A stretch of 64,000 bases of DNA from Batkoa obscura (Eukaryota; Entomophthoromycota; Entomophthoromycetes; Entomophthorales; Batkoaceae). The position numbers were made by a program, and so were the translations under genes. Below the pieces are notes generated by a model, which was given only the letters and a program-made list of their open reading frames with translations, made no database searches and was not told the DNA's origin. Location: assembly GCA_030770535.1 (NCBI GenBank), contig JASVEC010000019.1, positions 310,001 to 374,000 on the forward strand, given 5' to 3'. Shown piece by piece: positions 45,755 to 56,750 of this stretch (its first letter is position 1; every line of letters starts with the position of its first letter).

Positions 45755-46668
45755 GCAGTTTCAAAGGTTATTGTTAAAATTAACTTATAAAAAAATATAA
45801 CCCATATAACTTTAAAAGTTAGAACTAAAATACTGGAAGTTCAAGTTAATGCAAACTGAAAAATAATATTGAAAAAGTTTAAAAAATTTATTTTTTGAAA
45901 TTACAATTAGTAAAAAAAGCAGCCCCTATTTATATTTTTTGGAACTTATTAATGTCAAGTTTAATAATTTTATGTTATTAGATTGTTTAAAATATTTTAA
46001 TATAAATTTATATATATATATAAATAGTTAATTATTAGTTGCAGTGCAATTAAAAAATTTATAATAAAATAAAAAATATAATCAAAGTTGAATTTTATTT
46101 CTATTTTTAATCAATTTTAAAACAGAGCATCAGTTATAAAATCTTTATATATTAATATACGTTTATTATATTTTTTTCATTTAATTTTTTTTATCATATG
46201 GGAATGTTTTCTTTGGCTTTATTATTTATTTCATCTTTTAAGCACTATTTGACTGGAAAGATTATTAGTAAAACTCTTAACACAAAAATACATCCCCACA
46301 TATTGAAATTAAGTAGAATAATAATTTTAAATAGCTATTGATTTTTGTATAAAGTATGATTTTTTTATTCAAATTTTATATATATTTACTCGAGCTTTTA
46401 GTTTTCAAATAGAGTATTTTGAAATTAATAGATATTTAAAAATATGTTCTAAAATTTTATTAATTGTCTAAATTTGGCTTTAATCTAGTGATAAATATAT
46501 TTGGAAAAAAAACGTGACTACTGTTTTTAATAATATAGACATAAATAAAAAATCAAAATCTTCAAAACAAGCTTAATTCTTTCCTATACAATAATAATTT
46601 AAAAAAAGACATAAAAGGCAAAATAAGCATTAACTTTGCTTTAATTTAGTAGATCATATATAATTAAT
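45755..46668. other. intergenic with one short element
   Basis: AT-rich spacer. Only the element at 46196-46302 is recognised. Confidence 0.5.
46196..46302 (-). mobile_element. MITE-like element
   Basis: ATATGGGAATG start, ATACATCCCCACATA end. Confidence 0.7.
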
Positions 46669-48799
46669 ATACTTATCCAATAAACCAAGATAAACTTTTT
46701 TAGCTACAACTTTTTTAGCTACAACTTTTTCCTCCCTTTTATCAAAGCCTAAATAATGTAGCTCTCAATATCTTTAGTAACCAATCCTGTTGTCCCGCTT
46801 ATTTAATCTTTAGGACTATCACCCTATTTAAAAGCAGCTTTAAAGTTGTCCAAAAAGACTTAAATAAAATATAATTCGTTTTATAGGCTACAATGAATAC
46901 TTCGACTCTTACTATATTACTATTCTTATATATCGAAACCTTCTAAATCCCATTTGTTTAGTTTATCAAACAATATATGTATATGTATTATCCTTACGCT
47001 ACATTATGGCTCTTAGATATTTGACGTCAAAAGAAGATACACTAAAAACAAGTCGATAATTTTATTGTATTATAACGATGGAAGATCCAATTTGATTTAT
47101 TAGGCTGAGAAGTTTGGTTGTGTTTGATTCAATAGAAATTCACTTGGATGCATTGAAAGTAATATTTAAAATAACGACTATATGTGGCTTGTCAAATTCT
47201 CTATCATTATATTATATATTAAAAACAGTGTATTGAATTTAATAACAACCTTTCACTTTATTGAGTTGATTTTATTTGAAACTAAACTACTCACTCTACC
47301 TTGGTCACTTAATTCACCCTCTTCATATTAGTCAGTTGTTCCTCCTTCTTCTTTTTGATCATTTAAACCCTCAGTATTTTTTCCATTCTCCTTCATATTC
47401 TTAATAATGATTTTAGAACCACTAGAAACTCCAATTACACCATTACTATTTTTGATTACAATCAACTTCCTTATTTGTTAGCTCTTTTGTACCTTTTGGA
47501 TCTAAACATGTATTTAACAAACCATACTTATCATTTAAATTGACATATGGCCTTTCGATTTCATCAAAACTATGGCCGTGATCAAATCTTTAAAAGAAAC
47601 CAGAGTAAGTAGGGTAGAAATAAACAAGCATAATTGAAACACCAACCTTCTCATTTATACCATTTTTTTTGCCAACAAGATACTTTTTTGAGCCCTTTTT
47701 TGTAATCTTTTTTGTAATCTTTTTTGTTTATTAGAAGCAAAAATCTCTCCATAATAATCATATTTATTGTTAGTAAAACCTTGACTATTATCATTATCTA
47801 TAACTTTTGGGGCATTACTAAATCCATTAGCTTTAAATACTCTTTGATTAAAACCACAAATAATATTACTAGAAGTTTGGCCATTACTATTCTTAACATT
47901 TGTAAAGATATCAGTATTACTAACTATAAGCACATTTCGATAAAAACTACCTATATCATTATTGGAAATTCGATCATTACTATCCCTAAATTTGAGGAAA
48001 TTATGAAGTTCATGGGATGTAAATACTATCTGAAGTTATTGATCTTGTCCCTAGTAAGAGTCAGTATAATTAAATTATAAACTTTAGAAAATGCCCTAGT
48101 TTAGATATAGTTGGAACTAACTTTAGTATGCTCATTCAGGAGCTATGATAAAGACTATGGGTCCTTTTTTAAAAAAGGGCAAGTATTTTTACGTTGTAAA
48201 TGAGTAACCTCATTCTGTGTGATTTGAATATTTGACTATGGGTGACATCAAGGGATATTCGTTTTGAAATAAATTCTACCAAATAACCTTAAAAAATAAG
48301 TTAAGAATTAAAAAAGTAAAGTATTATTTACTCCTGTTTCACCTTTAGATATGATAAAACTTCTTTCATCAGTAATTTCCTCTAAAGTGCCCGTAATTAA
48401 CATCCTACTTTCTACTTTCTGTAAAATTGATTTATGATAATACTACAAATATTACAAACATTTGCATCGTTCGTTTGGTTTGATCTAAGCCTTTTATTAC
48501 TCCTTATGATAAAGGTACAAGGCAATTTGATTTTTTTCACCGCTTTATTTCAGCTTTAATAGAATTAAATCAATAGAATAAAACTGTATTTAATATTTTA
48601 GATTACTTAACAACTCAAAGCGACGAAGTTGTTTATGTTTTTTCTTTCCAGTTGAGCTTGATAATTCAACAAAATGAGCATCATGGAAACCTTATATTCC
48701 TTCACAAGTATGATGACCTGAGATGTCTTCTAAATTTTACATCCCATTTTTATTTTCTGTTATTCCTATCTTTTGCTTTGGCTTCTGACTAGGCGGCAT
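46669..48799 (-). pseudogene. decayed EAF-like paralogue, copy B
   Basis: The longest relic. From the 5' side on minus: ATG at 48799, then GFHDAHFVELSSSTGKKK and RRFELLS (matching exon 1 of the EAF-like gene). Next is VESRMLITGTLEEITDERSF, clearly matching SRKVARGTYEEISDEKCF; then KEEGG and YEEGELSD (matching QKEDGELSEEE); and finally TTGLVTKDIES and REEKVVAKKV (matching TGLTTEESE and SEQKVDINAKV). Early and internal stops and frame changes are present (for instance GGGATGTAAAATTTA near 48740), so it cannot make the full protein. Order and spacing of exons are preserved, so it arose by DNA-level duplication, not from mRNA. Confidence 0.65.
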
Positions 48800-49315
48800 C
48801 TTTTTAAACTTAATGTTTGTGTTGATTCTTCATTTTTTTAATGAAATTTTCGATTTAATTTTCTTAGTTTTTTATAGTTAAGATTTAAAAGTTATATTTT
48901 GTTGGTTAAAAATAAATTAAATTTAAAAGTGAACTCAAAGGATATGTCAATCAAACTATGGAACACTTAGTAAAAGGTATTAGCTATTAATCTTTATTTA
49001 CTTTTATATATACAAGTCTCCGAGTAATCCTTAAATTATTTTCTAGCTATTTAAATCTTTAAAAGTATTTGATAAACGATTGGTAGATAGTAAGGAGAAA
49101 TATAAAATAATTGTGCTTTTTACTTTAAACTCATTTTCATTTTCATTTTCATTTTCACTTTATGTAAAATCGGAACCAATTGATGGCTATAACAATTTAA
49201 TTTTACATCTGAAGTTTAACGTTAATTTATAAAAATTGATTTTAGATTGAAGCAAAACTTTCCTCCATCAAATTCAGTTCAATTTTCAAAATCATAAAGT
49301 CAAAATCAAATAATA
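48800..49315. other. divergent intergenic region
   Basis: Upstream of the Hpc2-like gene. A (TTTTCA)n tract occurs at about 49133-49158. No other feature. Confidence 0.5.
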
Positions 49316-51004
49316 ATGATAGAAGACATAGCACAAGATGCAATTGAAATAAGTTCAGAAGATTTAAGTTCTACATCGAGTGAAGGAAAACAAATTACGC
49401 CTGAGATTAAAAATAAAGTTAAAAAAACCAAGCCAAAAATAAACGAAACCATTGTGCTTGAAGTAGATCTTGAAAAATCATATATTGTTAATGTACCAAA
49501 ATTATTATCCGAATATCAAAAACAACACGAAGTTTTAGAAAGTTCAGATACTGAGAGTGAATGCGAAGTAGAAGATGAATCTGAGGCCGATGAAGAAGTA
49601 GAGGAAAGTGAAACATCAATAGATACCGAAAATGACCAATTTTTTAATAAAATATTACAAAAAGCAGAAAGTTATGATGTAAGTTTTAGTATCCTATTTA
49701 TATATATATTTATTCGTCTTTTTTTAAAAGGCAGAAGATATTGGAGATTATGATTATTCAGATGATTTTATTGATGATAGTGAATTGATTTTACCTACAA
49801 AAAAAAAAGAAACCAAAGCAAAAAAAGTAGTTGTTGTATTAAATGATCAAGGTAATATCCTTACTGAGGAGGAAGAACAAGAATTTGATGAAAAGCAATT
49901 TTTTGTCTATCATGGACCACTTCCAAATAAAAAAGATGAGGATGCTAGGTAAATTAATTATTGATCTTATTTTATATATATTAATATACATCTATTAGTA
50001 TTAAAGCAGCTATTGATGAGTTGCCAAAAAAGAAAAAGCAGTCAGCTCCTAGAAGAACAATTAAAAAAGATACAAATCAAAATAAAGAAACTAAGAGTGA
50101 TGCTACTGTTACCTCAACAAAAAAAAGTAGCTCACAGCTTAAAGAATTAAAGAGTACCAGTGTAATAGATCCATTAAAGAAACATAAAGAATCAAAGAGT
50201 AGCAGCTATTCGAGTACAATAAAGAAGACGAGTCACAGTAAACAACAAAAAGATGGTCCTCTAGCAGCTACCGTCAAAAAAGAAAGCAGCGAAGGCAATG
50301 TGATACAACAACCAAGCAATTTAAGCGACAAAATGAATGATACAATAAAGCGTACACAAGTTAAATCAAGGATAAGCAGTAGTAAAGATGGTCATACAGT
50401 TAAACGACCTAAAGTTAGCCGTATAGTAAGTGACTCATTAAGTGCAGAAAATATTCAGCCAATAGAGAAATTAAGTACAAGTAAAGATCCTAATGTAATT
50501 AAGAAACCCAAAGTTAATCGTATAGTAAGTGAATCCCTAAGTGCTGAAACAAACCGACCAATTGAAAAAGCAAGTAGTAGTAAAAAAGTATCTAAAAAAA
50601 CAATGGAGCATAAACCAGTAATGAATAGAAAAGGAGCCGAATATTTAAGTTTTAATTCAAGGGAATTCAATACATTAATGTATATTGATGAAACTACAAG
50701 TCCTCATGAAGTTATTAATAGAGATACATTAAAAAAACAAATAAGTAGACCAAAAATTACCACGTCCAATATGAATCGACCATTTAACACTCATACCTCA
50801 CAACAGAGTAGATTAAATATGATTCATCATGAACCAATAACAAAACATAACAGGGATACTTTTGCTAAATTAAAGAATAATGAAACTTTTCGTCAACCTA
50901 AAGATATCAACATATTGAATCCAATTAATGAAGATAAGTATATTAAAAATAAGCATAATGATAAACTAGATAACTTAAATAGCAATAGGAGTTTTTTAGA
51001 TTAA
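49316..51004 (+). CDS. HPC2: Hpc2/ubinuclein-like subunit of the HIR histone chaperone
   Basis: Three exons, 49316-49678, 49731-49948 and 49999-51004, giving 528 residues. The N-terminus is acidic and Ser-rich (SSDTESECEVEDESEADEE). Exon 2 encodes the Hpc2-related domain: AEDIGDYDYSDDFIDDSEL at about 122-140, then QFFVYHGPLPN at about 177-187, which is the D-x-F-I-D-D-S-E ... F-F-V-Y-x-G-x-L signature shared by Hpc2 and UBN1. This region binds histone H3 (H3.3) within the HIR complex, which performs replication-independent nucleosome assembly. The remaining 330 residues are Lys/Ser-rich and basic, with two near-repeats of the RIVSDSLSAENIQPIEK type, probably disordered. Exon 3 begins upstream of the first in-frame TTG there, because a splice acceptor (CTATTAG) joins it in phase. 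Confidence 0.85.
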
Positions 51005-51815
51005 AGGTTTTGGTATAATGTTTATAACAAAAACAAACATGATGGAATTGAATGATTTATCGCTTTTTAATGCTCAATTAATTTTTTGCTATTTTTGGAA
51101 ATAAGATCTGCAGATTTAAATTTTGGCACTTGGTACCTGTTTATCAAAATATTAAATAAAAGATGATAGTATATATTTAGCTTTATTTTCTTTATTTTCA
51201 CGATGATAAGTATAAAAGGATGTTTAAAATCATCAGCATAGTAAGTTTAAAAGTTCTCTTATTAATCTTTTCGGTTTTTAATAACTTAATACATATTAAA
51301 CTTTGAGTTTTCAACTATCTATTAAATTTTTTTGAATCTCTATTAGACTAATATATTAATTTTTATAATCATTTATTTTTATTATATTTATAAAAAAACT
51401 TAAAAGTTAAATACTACCGCAGCCTAACATTAGCTCTTTTACAATTGAATTTTGAGCAGTATATTTTATAATTTTCAATTAAATTATAAAAGGATTTTGA
51501 CCAAAATGATATACTAAATGCTTTGGTCACTATTCGGATTAAATTAAATACTAAAAATTATCGAACATGTATATTATATCAATATATATCTTTAAAGTAT
51601 GTGCCAATCATTATAACGCCTTAATCGTTATATAGAGGAGCTAACTAGTATATTTAGTAGGCATTTCAAACTATCACAACTTAATCTTTCGCATATTATT
51701 GTAAAAATATATCAAACTAAATTAGTAATAATAAATAAAGTAAAACTGACTTTTTATTTATAAAACCATATATTTTACTAAATTGAAATATCGCAATAAT
51801 CTCTCATTGAAAAGT
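51005..51815. other. intergenic, featureless
   Basis: 3' flanks of the Hpc2-like and LPMO copy 1 genes. Nothing recognised. Confidence 0.5.
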
Positions 51816-52757
51816 TTAGTAGCATTGTGCATTACCAGCAGTACCTCTACAAGTAGTACCATCAGCACATGGGTTAGACCAAAGTGATTTGTTGAAGCAC
51901 ATGGCAATTGTTGAACCATTGAGACAATACATTTTACCATCTTCACAAGTTGATGGATCTGGTTTTTGTGGGTTGCCAGTTGGCTCAGGTTTAGACTCAA
52001 TTTGTGTTGCGGTGGAAGTTACTACTGGCTTAGTTTGGACCTCAGTTTGACTTTGACTTTGACTTTGACTTTGAGTCGAGGTTTGAGTTTGGGTCTGAGT
52101 AGTAGAAGGTTTAGGATCAGGTTTAGGATTTGGGTCAACATTAGATCCGTTTGGTGAAACAGTGATCATAGGTTGTTTATCAAATAAATCTTTACCATAA
52201 TCATCTTTGAATCCTGCTGGGAATGTAGTATATCCAGGTAAGTTAGCAACTAACATTTGTGGTCCAGTGATCTTTCCATTGTTTGATCCTCCATTGATTT
52301 CAATATCCATACAATTCATATAATACTCACGATTACCGGTTCTGTTAATCCAAGTCCATGCTAAAGTAGCTTTTCCATTTGGTGCATCTTGTGGTAATGG
52401 TACTTGATAGTTTAATCCACCGGTTAAACAATTACCCATCACAGTTTTTAAGACAGCAAAGTTCTTATTATCATAAGTAATAGAAAATTGGCAGTGACCA
52501 CCATCGTGCTTTGCATGTCCATCAATTGTTACTGGAATAGAGCTTCCAGCATTAAATGATCCAGAAGTTGGTCCTGGGCCATAGCCTCTACATGGGAAAC
52601 TAAATCGACCACCTAATGGTGATCTCATATCATAGTCAACAGGTCCCTTATTACCAGCTAAATACTTAGAACGCCTTGGGGCGGGGCTGGTAACTTCCAT
52701 ATGTCCCAAAACAGTAGCAAGAGAGGCTAAAGCAATGATAGAATTTATAAGTTGCAT
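51816..52757 (-). CDS. AA11-type lytic polysaccharide monooxygenase with CBM19-like domain, copy 1
   Basis: 313 residues from the ATG at 52757; frame upstream starts only with GTG, and copy 2 shows the same start. Signal peptide MQLINSIIALASLATVLG is cut to expose His1 (HMEVTSPAP), the hallmark of a copper LPMO. The second His-brace residue is mature His66 in GHAKHDGGHCQF, and the axial Tyr lies in NREYYMNC. The core ATLAWTWINRTGNREYYMNC matches AA11 enzymes, which oxidatively cleave chitin. A Pro/Thr/Gln/Ser linker leads to a C-terminal six-cysteine module (CEDGKMYC...NPCADGTTC) of CBM19 type that should bind chitin. This copy has IDGHAKHD where copies 3-5 have IGGxAMHN. Secreted. Confidence 0.9.
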   Translation of the reverse strand: MQLINSIIALASLATVLGHMEVTSPAPRRSKYLAGNKGPVDYDMRSPLGGRFSFPCRGYGPGPTSGSFNAGSSIPVTIDGHAKHDGGHCQFSITYDNKNFAVLKTVMGNCLTGGLNYQVPLPQDAPNGKATLAWTWINRTGNREYYMNCMDIEINGGSNNGKITGPQMLVANLPGYTTFPAGFKDDYGKDLFDKQPMITVSPNGSNVDPNPKPDPKPSTTQTQTQTSTQSQSQSQSQTEVQTKPVVTSTATQIESKPEPTGNPQKPDPSTCEDGKMYCLNGSTIAMCFNKSLWSNPCADGTTCRGTAGNAQCY

Positions 52758-52837
52758 GATTAAAGTTGTATTGGTTTTAATTCTCACAGAGAAACAGAAA
52801 TTGAACTTTGATAATGTATGATGTCCTTTTTTTATTG

Positions 52838-52845
52838 CTTATATA
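52838..52845 (-). promoter_or_regulatory. TATA box of LPMO copy 1
   Basis: TATATAAG on minus, 81 bases before the ATG. The same box with the same surroundings is found before the other LPMO copies (57755-57762, 60217-60224, 63204-63211, and 55088-55095 in diverged form), which implies co-duplicated promoters. Confidence 0.65.
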
Positions 52846-53732
52846 CTATTCTGTCAAGTACCTTGCTGTACCATGGTTATGGTGTTAATAATTAGCCCTG
52901 ATAACTCAAAGTTATTTTAAATTTTGAAGTACCATATTGGTACAACTTGTTCTTTGTAAGCCCCTTGTGTTAATAAATTAAAACTTAATTAGATTTTTGA
53001 CTATATAGTTAAACTACATTTTAGATTGATTTTTTATTAATTTAGATAAAAACTAAAATCAAGATAGTAGTCTAAAGTAATAAATATATTTATATTTGTG
53101 TTTAAATTAAAGGTTTAAAAATAAATTAACTAACAACTTTTAATGTTATTTATATAAACCTCAATATTTTCATCAAAGTCAAATCAAAGAAATATTAGAT
53201 ATCCTCTTCAAAAGTCGATTTAAAAATCATAGCTATTCAATGTATTTGATTTAAAGAATATTCACTAATGTAATTTTTAAAATTACTATTAAAATAAATT
53301 AAACATAATTTTTCCTACATGGAGCTAAAAGCATGATAAACTAAGTGCTTTAAACAATCAGAAACCCTTAAAACTATTTAACATGCTTAGTCTATGATGC
53401 TTTCAAGCTATGTAAGAAAATCCATGCTTAAGCTGTTCTAGGATTAACGTTATAACTTATATTCATAACCTATTTTTATAAATTTTGAGCTATTTAATAT
53501 TTTGATGTCAACAATGTAAAATTGAAAGTCAAATTTTTATCAAAATGCAGGGACCCTGTCAAAAAAGTATTTTTCAATAAGAATTATTGCACTATTAAAA
53601 CTCTGCTTTTATTTAAATAACTCAATTGATTAACTCTGAGGTATTAATGCTTTTTTTCCTATAATGTTTTATAAAACAGTTTAATTGGTTTCTATATTTT
53701 CTTTAACAAAATATTAACTTAAAGATCAAAAT

Positions 53733-53827
53733 ATAGATAAGGATGTATTTTTTTGTTTAAGAATTTTACTAGCAATCTTTCTACTTAAATAGCGCTTAAA
53801 AATGGAAAAACAAATGAATTCCAAAGA
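53733..53827 (+). mobile_element. MITE-like element, left of a head-to-head pair
   Basis: GGATGTATTTTTTTGTTTAA near start and TAGCGCTTAAAAATGGAAAA core. Its right end abuts the next element directly. Confidence 0.6.
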
Positions 53828-53905
53828 ATATATGAGGATGTTTTTTGGTTTTATTACTTTTCCATTTTTAAGCGCTATTTAGCGGGAAAATTCTTAGTAA
53901 AATTA
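53828..53905 (-). mobile_element. MITE-like element, right of the pair, truncated
   Basis: ATATATGAGGATGTTTTTTG start, TTTTTAAGCGCTATTTAGCGG core. The far end is missing. Confidence 0.55.
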
Positions 53906-54163
53906 GATAAAAAACATTTATACATAAAAAAATTAGAGTACTTTTGCGGTTTTATAAATCACTATAATATTAACTATATTAACAAGAGGTAAATTCATAT
54001 CATAACATGTTCAAATATAGGATCGAGTTTATTAATTAATATTATGCTTTATTTGCATTATTAAGAATTTGCCGTTTTAAATTAATTGTCCTGTACCATA
54101 ATAATACTAGCACGTAATTTCAATAAAAAATATTCGTTAAAGCAAGCGGCAATAGTAGTATAA

Positions 54164-55009
54164 TTAAGCTTTACATTTTACCTTCTTTACAATATTATAA
54201 ACGTTTTTATGTGGTTGAGCAGTTGGTTGTAGTTCGGGTTTGACTTGTATTGGGGTTGAGACTACTACTGGTTTATTTTGAATTTGAGTTTGTTGTGGTG
54301 AAGTTTGGGTTTGGGCCTCAATTTGAGTTGAAGTTTGAGTTTGGGCCTGGGTAGTAGAAGGTTTAGAATCAGGTTTAGGATTTGGGTCAACATTAGATCC
54401 GTTTGGTGAAACAGTGATCATAGGTTGTTTATCAAATAAATCTTTACCATAATCATCTTTGAATCCTTCTGGGAATGTAGTATATCCAGGTAAGTTAGCA
54501 ACTAACATTTGTGGTCCAGTGATCTTTCCATTGTTTGATCCTCCATTGATTTCAATATCCATACAATTCATATAATACTCACGATTACCGGTTCTGTTGA
54601 TCCAAGTCCATGCTAAAGTAGCTTTCCCATTTGGTGCATCTTGTGGTAATGGCACTTGATAGTTTAATCCACCGGTTAAACAATTACCCATCACAGTTTT
54701 TAAGACAGCAAAGTTCTTATTATCATAAGTAATAGAAAACTGACAATGACCTCCGTTATGTGCGGCGCCCCCACCAATGGTTATTGGAATAGAGCTTCCA
54801 GCATTAAATGATCCAGAGGATGGTCCTGGACCGTAACCTCTACATGGGAAACTAAATTGACCACCTAAAGGTGAACTCATATCATAATCGATTGCTCCTT
54901 TATTTCCAGTCAAATGTTTAGAACGCCTTGGGGCTGGACTAATAACTTCCATGTGACTGTAAATGGTACCAAAGCTAGATAAGACAATAATGGAATCTAC
55001 AAATTTCAT
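54164..55009 (-). CDS. AA11-type LPMO, copy 2 (lacks CBM)
   Basis: 281 residues from ATG at 55009. Signal peptide MKFVDSIIVLSSFGTIYS ends at the same point as in the other copies, giving mature His1 (HMEVISPAP). The catalytic core is nearly identical to the paralogues: FPCRGYGPGP, GGAAHNGGHCQF (second brace His) and NREYYMNC. The linker is present (TTQAQTQTSTQIEAQTQTS), but after PVVVSTPIQVKPELQPTAQP the reading frame ends in HKNVYNIVKKVKCKA instead of the six-cysteine module. The CBM19-like domain is therefore lost and replaced by an unrelated basic tail. Intact catalytic residues suggest a free LPMO with altered targeting. The N-terminal peptide and promoter are the most diverged of the five. 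Confidence 0.9.
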   Translation of the reverse strand: MKFVDSIIVLSSFGTIYSHMEVISPAPRRSKHLTGNKGAIDYDMSSPLGGQFSFPCRGYGPGPSSGSFNAGSSIPITIGGGAAHNGGHCQFSITYDNKNFAVLKTVMGNCLTGGLNYQVPLPQDAPNGKATLAWTWINRTGNREYYMNCMDIEINGGSNNGKITGPQMLVANLPGYTTFPEGFKDDYGKDLFDKQPMITVSPNGSNVDPNPKPDSKPSTTQAQTQTSTQIEAQTQTSPQQTQIQNKPVVVSTPIQVKPELQPTAQPHKNVYNIVKKVKCKA

Positions 55010-56434
55010 GATTAAAGTTGTTTGGTTTTTAACTCTCGTAGATTAATGGAACATAAACTTTGATATTGATTAATGTATTTTCATTAGTTTATATAGTATG
55101 CTAATAAATATCTCATTCTACTATGATAATAGTGAGAATAATTAGCTCTAATAACTCAATTATATTTTTAGCCACTAATTATCACTCCAGCATGAATATC
55201 TCTTGATAAGCTGCTTATATTAATAAATTTTATATTGGTTAAATTATCCATTATTTTTCAATTCGGATTTTAAATTAATATTATATTACTTAAATGTGTA
55301 AACTAATATACTAATCAAAATTTAATTAAAATCAATGTTTATTAAGCTTAAACCTTTAATTTAATGAAATTAATTATAGTTTTAAGCTATTGTTAAATAA
55401 ATCTTTCTATTTTTAAAGTAACAAAATTAAAGGATAACACCAAACGGGTTAAATTTGATTCATAGCTTCGAAGCTTATTGTTCCAAAACTCTTGGTAAGT
55501 TTAATGTTGATGTAAAAAATATTATCCTATCCCTCTACCATGTGAATGTTTTGAGCATGATTATAAACTATTATAATGCTTAAATTCGATTGAGTTATTT
55601 AAACGATAATATACAAAGACGGAAAAGACCCAAACATTTTGAAATCTTACTATTTTTTTATTTTATAAAAAAAGTATTGTATATTTAAACACGTCTTTTA
55701 ATAATATTTAAATAGAACAAAAAATACAACTTAATCTAAAATTACAATGACAGTGTTTGAATTTCTAAGCAACAATGATTTTACTACATAGAAATTATAG
55801 TTAAAAGTCTTAGAAGCTCAAATATTTAATATTTTCGTATCCTCTGTATCGATGACACAAAAGCGAAATCAGCTTTTTTCTAAAGGAATAGGGGATGCCT
55901 TCCAATTTCCTGTTTTCCAATAAAAACTATTACGGCACTGGAGTTCATTAATACTATTTCATTCAATTAAACCAGGGTATATTACAAGCTCCTTTATTTA
56001 TTATTTCCTTTACTTTTCTTTTTCATATTTTTTAGTGCTTAAAGGAAGGATGGCTTTTATGTTTTATGTATAAATACACTTCACCTACAAAAATAAATTA
56101 ACTGAAACATGATATTTTTATTTACTGCTTTATTTGAACTCAGTTGGTTTCATTTACTTGCACATTACCGCTTTCTATGATATATTTGTAATAAGAAGCA
56201 CCGAATTTAATAATGATATAAGATACCAACCATGTTAAAAATAATAAGTCTTTGATAAAAATATTAAAAGTCAAGAAGTCTTAATATAATAAAGACTTAA
56301 TGCTTTTATCCAATTTCAACAGTACTGATAATGTGATTAATTTAAAAAAAATCAAAATGCGAACTGTCCTTAGACTCAAAGAAATTATAAAGTGTTAAAT
56401 GAGATTACACTTAGATAATAGATGCAAATGAATA
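55010..56434. other. spacer between LPMO copies 2 and 3
   Basis: AT-rich. Faint similarity to spacers of the other copies, no gene. One short element follows. Confidence 0.5.
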
Positions 56435-56536
56435 ATATGGGGATGTATTTTTCAAGAATTTTACTAACAATCTTTCCGCTTAAATAGCGCTTGAAAAATG
56501 GAAAAAACAATGAAGTCAAAAAAAACACTCCCATAT
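56435..56536 (+). mobile_element. MITE-like element
   Basis: ATATGGGGATGTATTTTTCA start, AACACTCCCATAT end. It lies just downstream of LPMO copy 3's stop. Confidence 0.75.
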
Positions 56537-56750
56537 AGTTTTAGTACTAATATCTGATTTCGAAATACACTAGAAATATTAGGCTAAAATTAGCCAAAAG
56601 TTCCTTTATGAAGCGAATAATATTTTATATTTTATATAGAATGTTTAATAAGAATGTAAAAAGATCATGTTATGGACAAATAAACTTTATTAATTTTGAG
56701 GAATTTGATAATCACAGATATATCAAATTAAAATAATTCAACTAAATAGC

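Larger units (their letters stand above)
52846..54163. other. spacer between LPMO copies 1 and 2
   Basis: Carries the conserved upstream block of the LPMO unit, followed by AT-rich sequence and a head-to-head pair of short elements (53733-53827 and 53828-53905). Confidence 0.55.

Noticed and set aside
47724-48080. 118-codon plus frame of Ile/Ser/Thr
   Set aside because: Antisense of the decayed EAF-like copy B; low-complexity composition.
51966-52157. Plus-strand open frames across the LPMO linkers (also near 56782-56985, 59238-59441, 62143-62334)
   Set aside because: They are antisense shadows of the Thr-Gln and CBM coding strand.
52757-52787. Ten extra codons at the LPMO start (MRIKTNTTLI)
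   Set aside because: Would need a GTG start; the ATG ten codons later gives the standard signal peptide and mature His1, as in copy 2.
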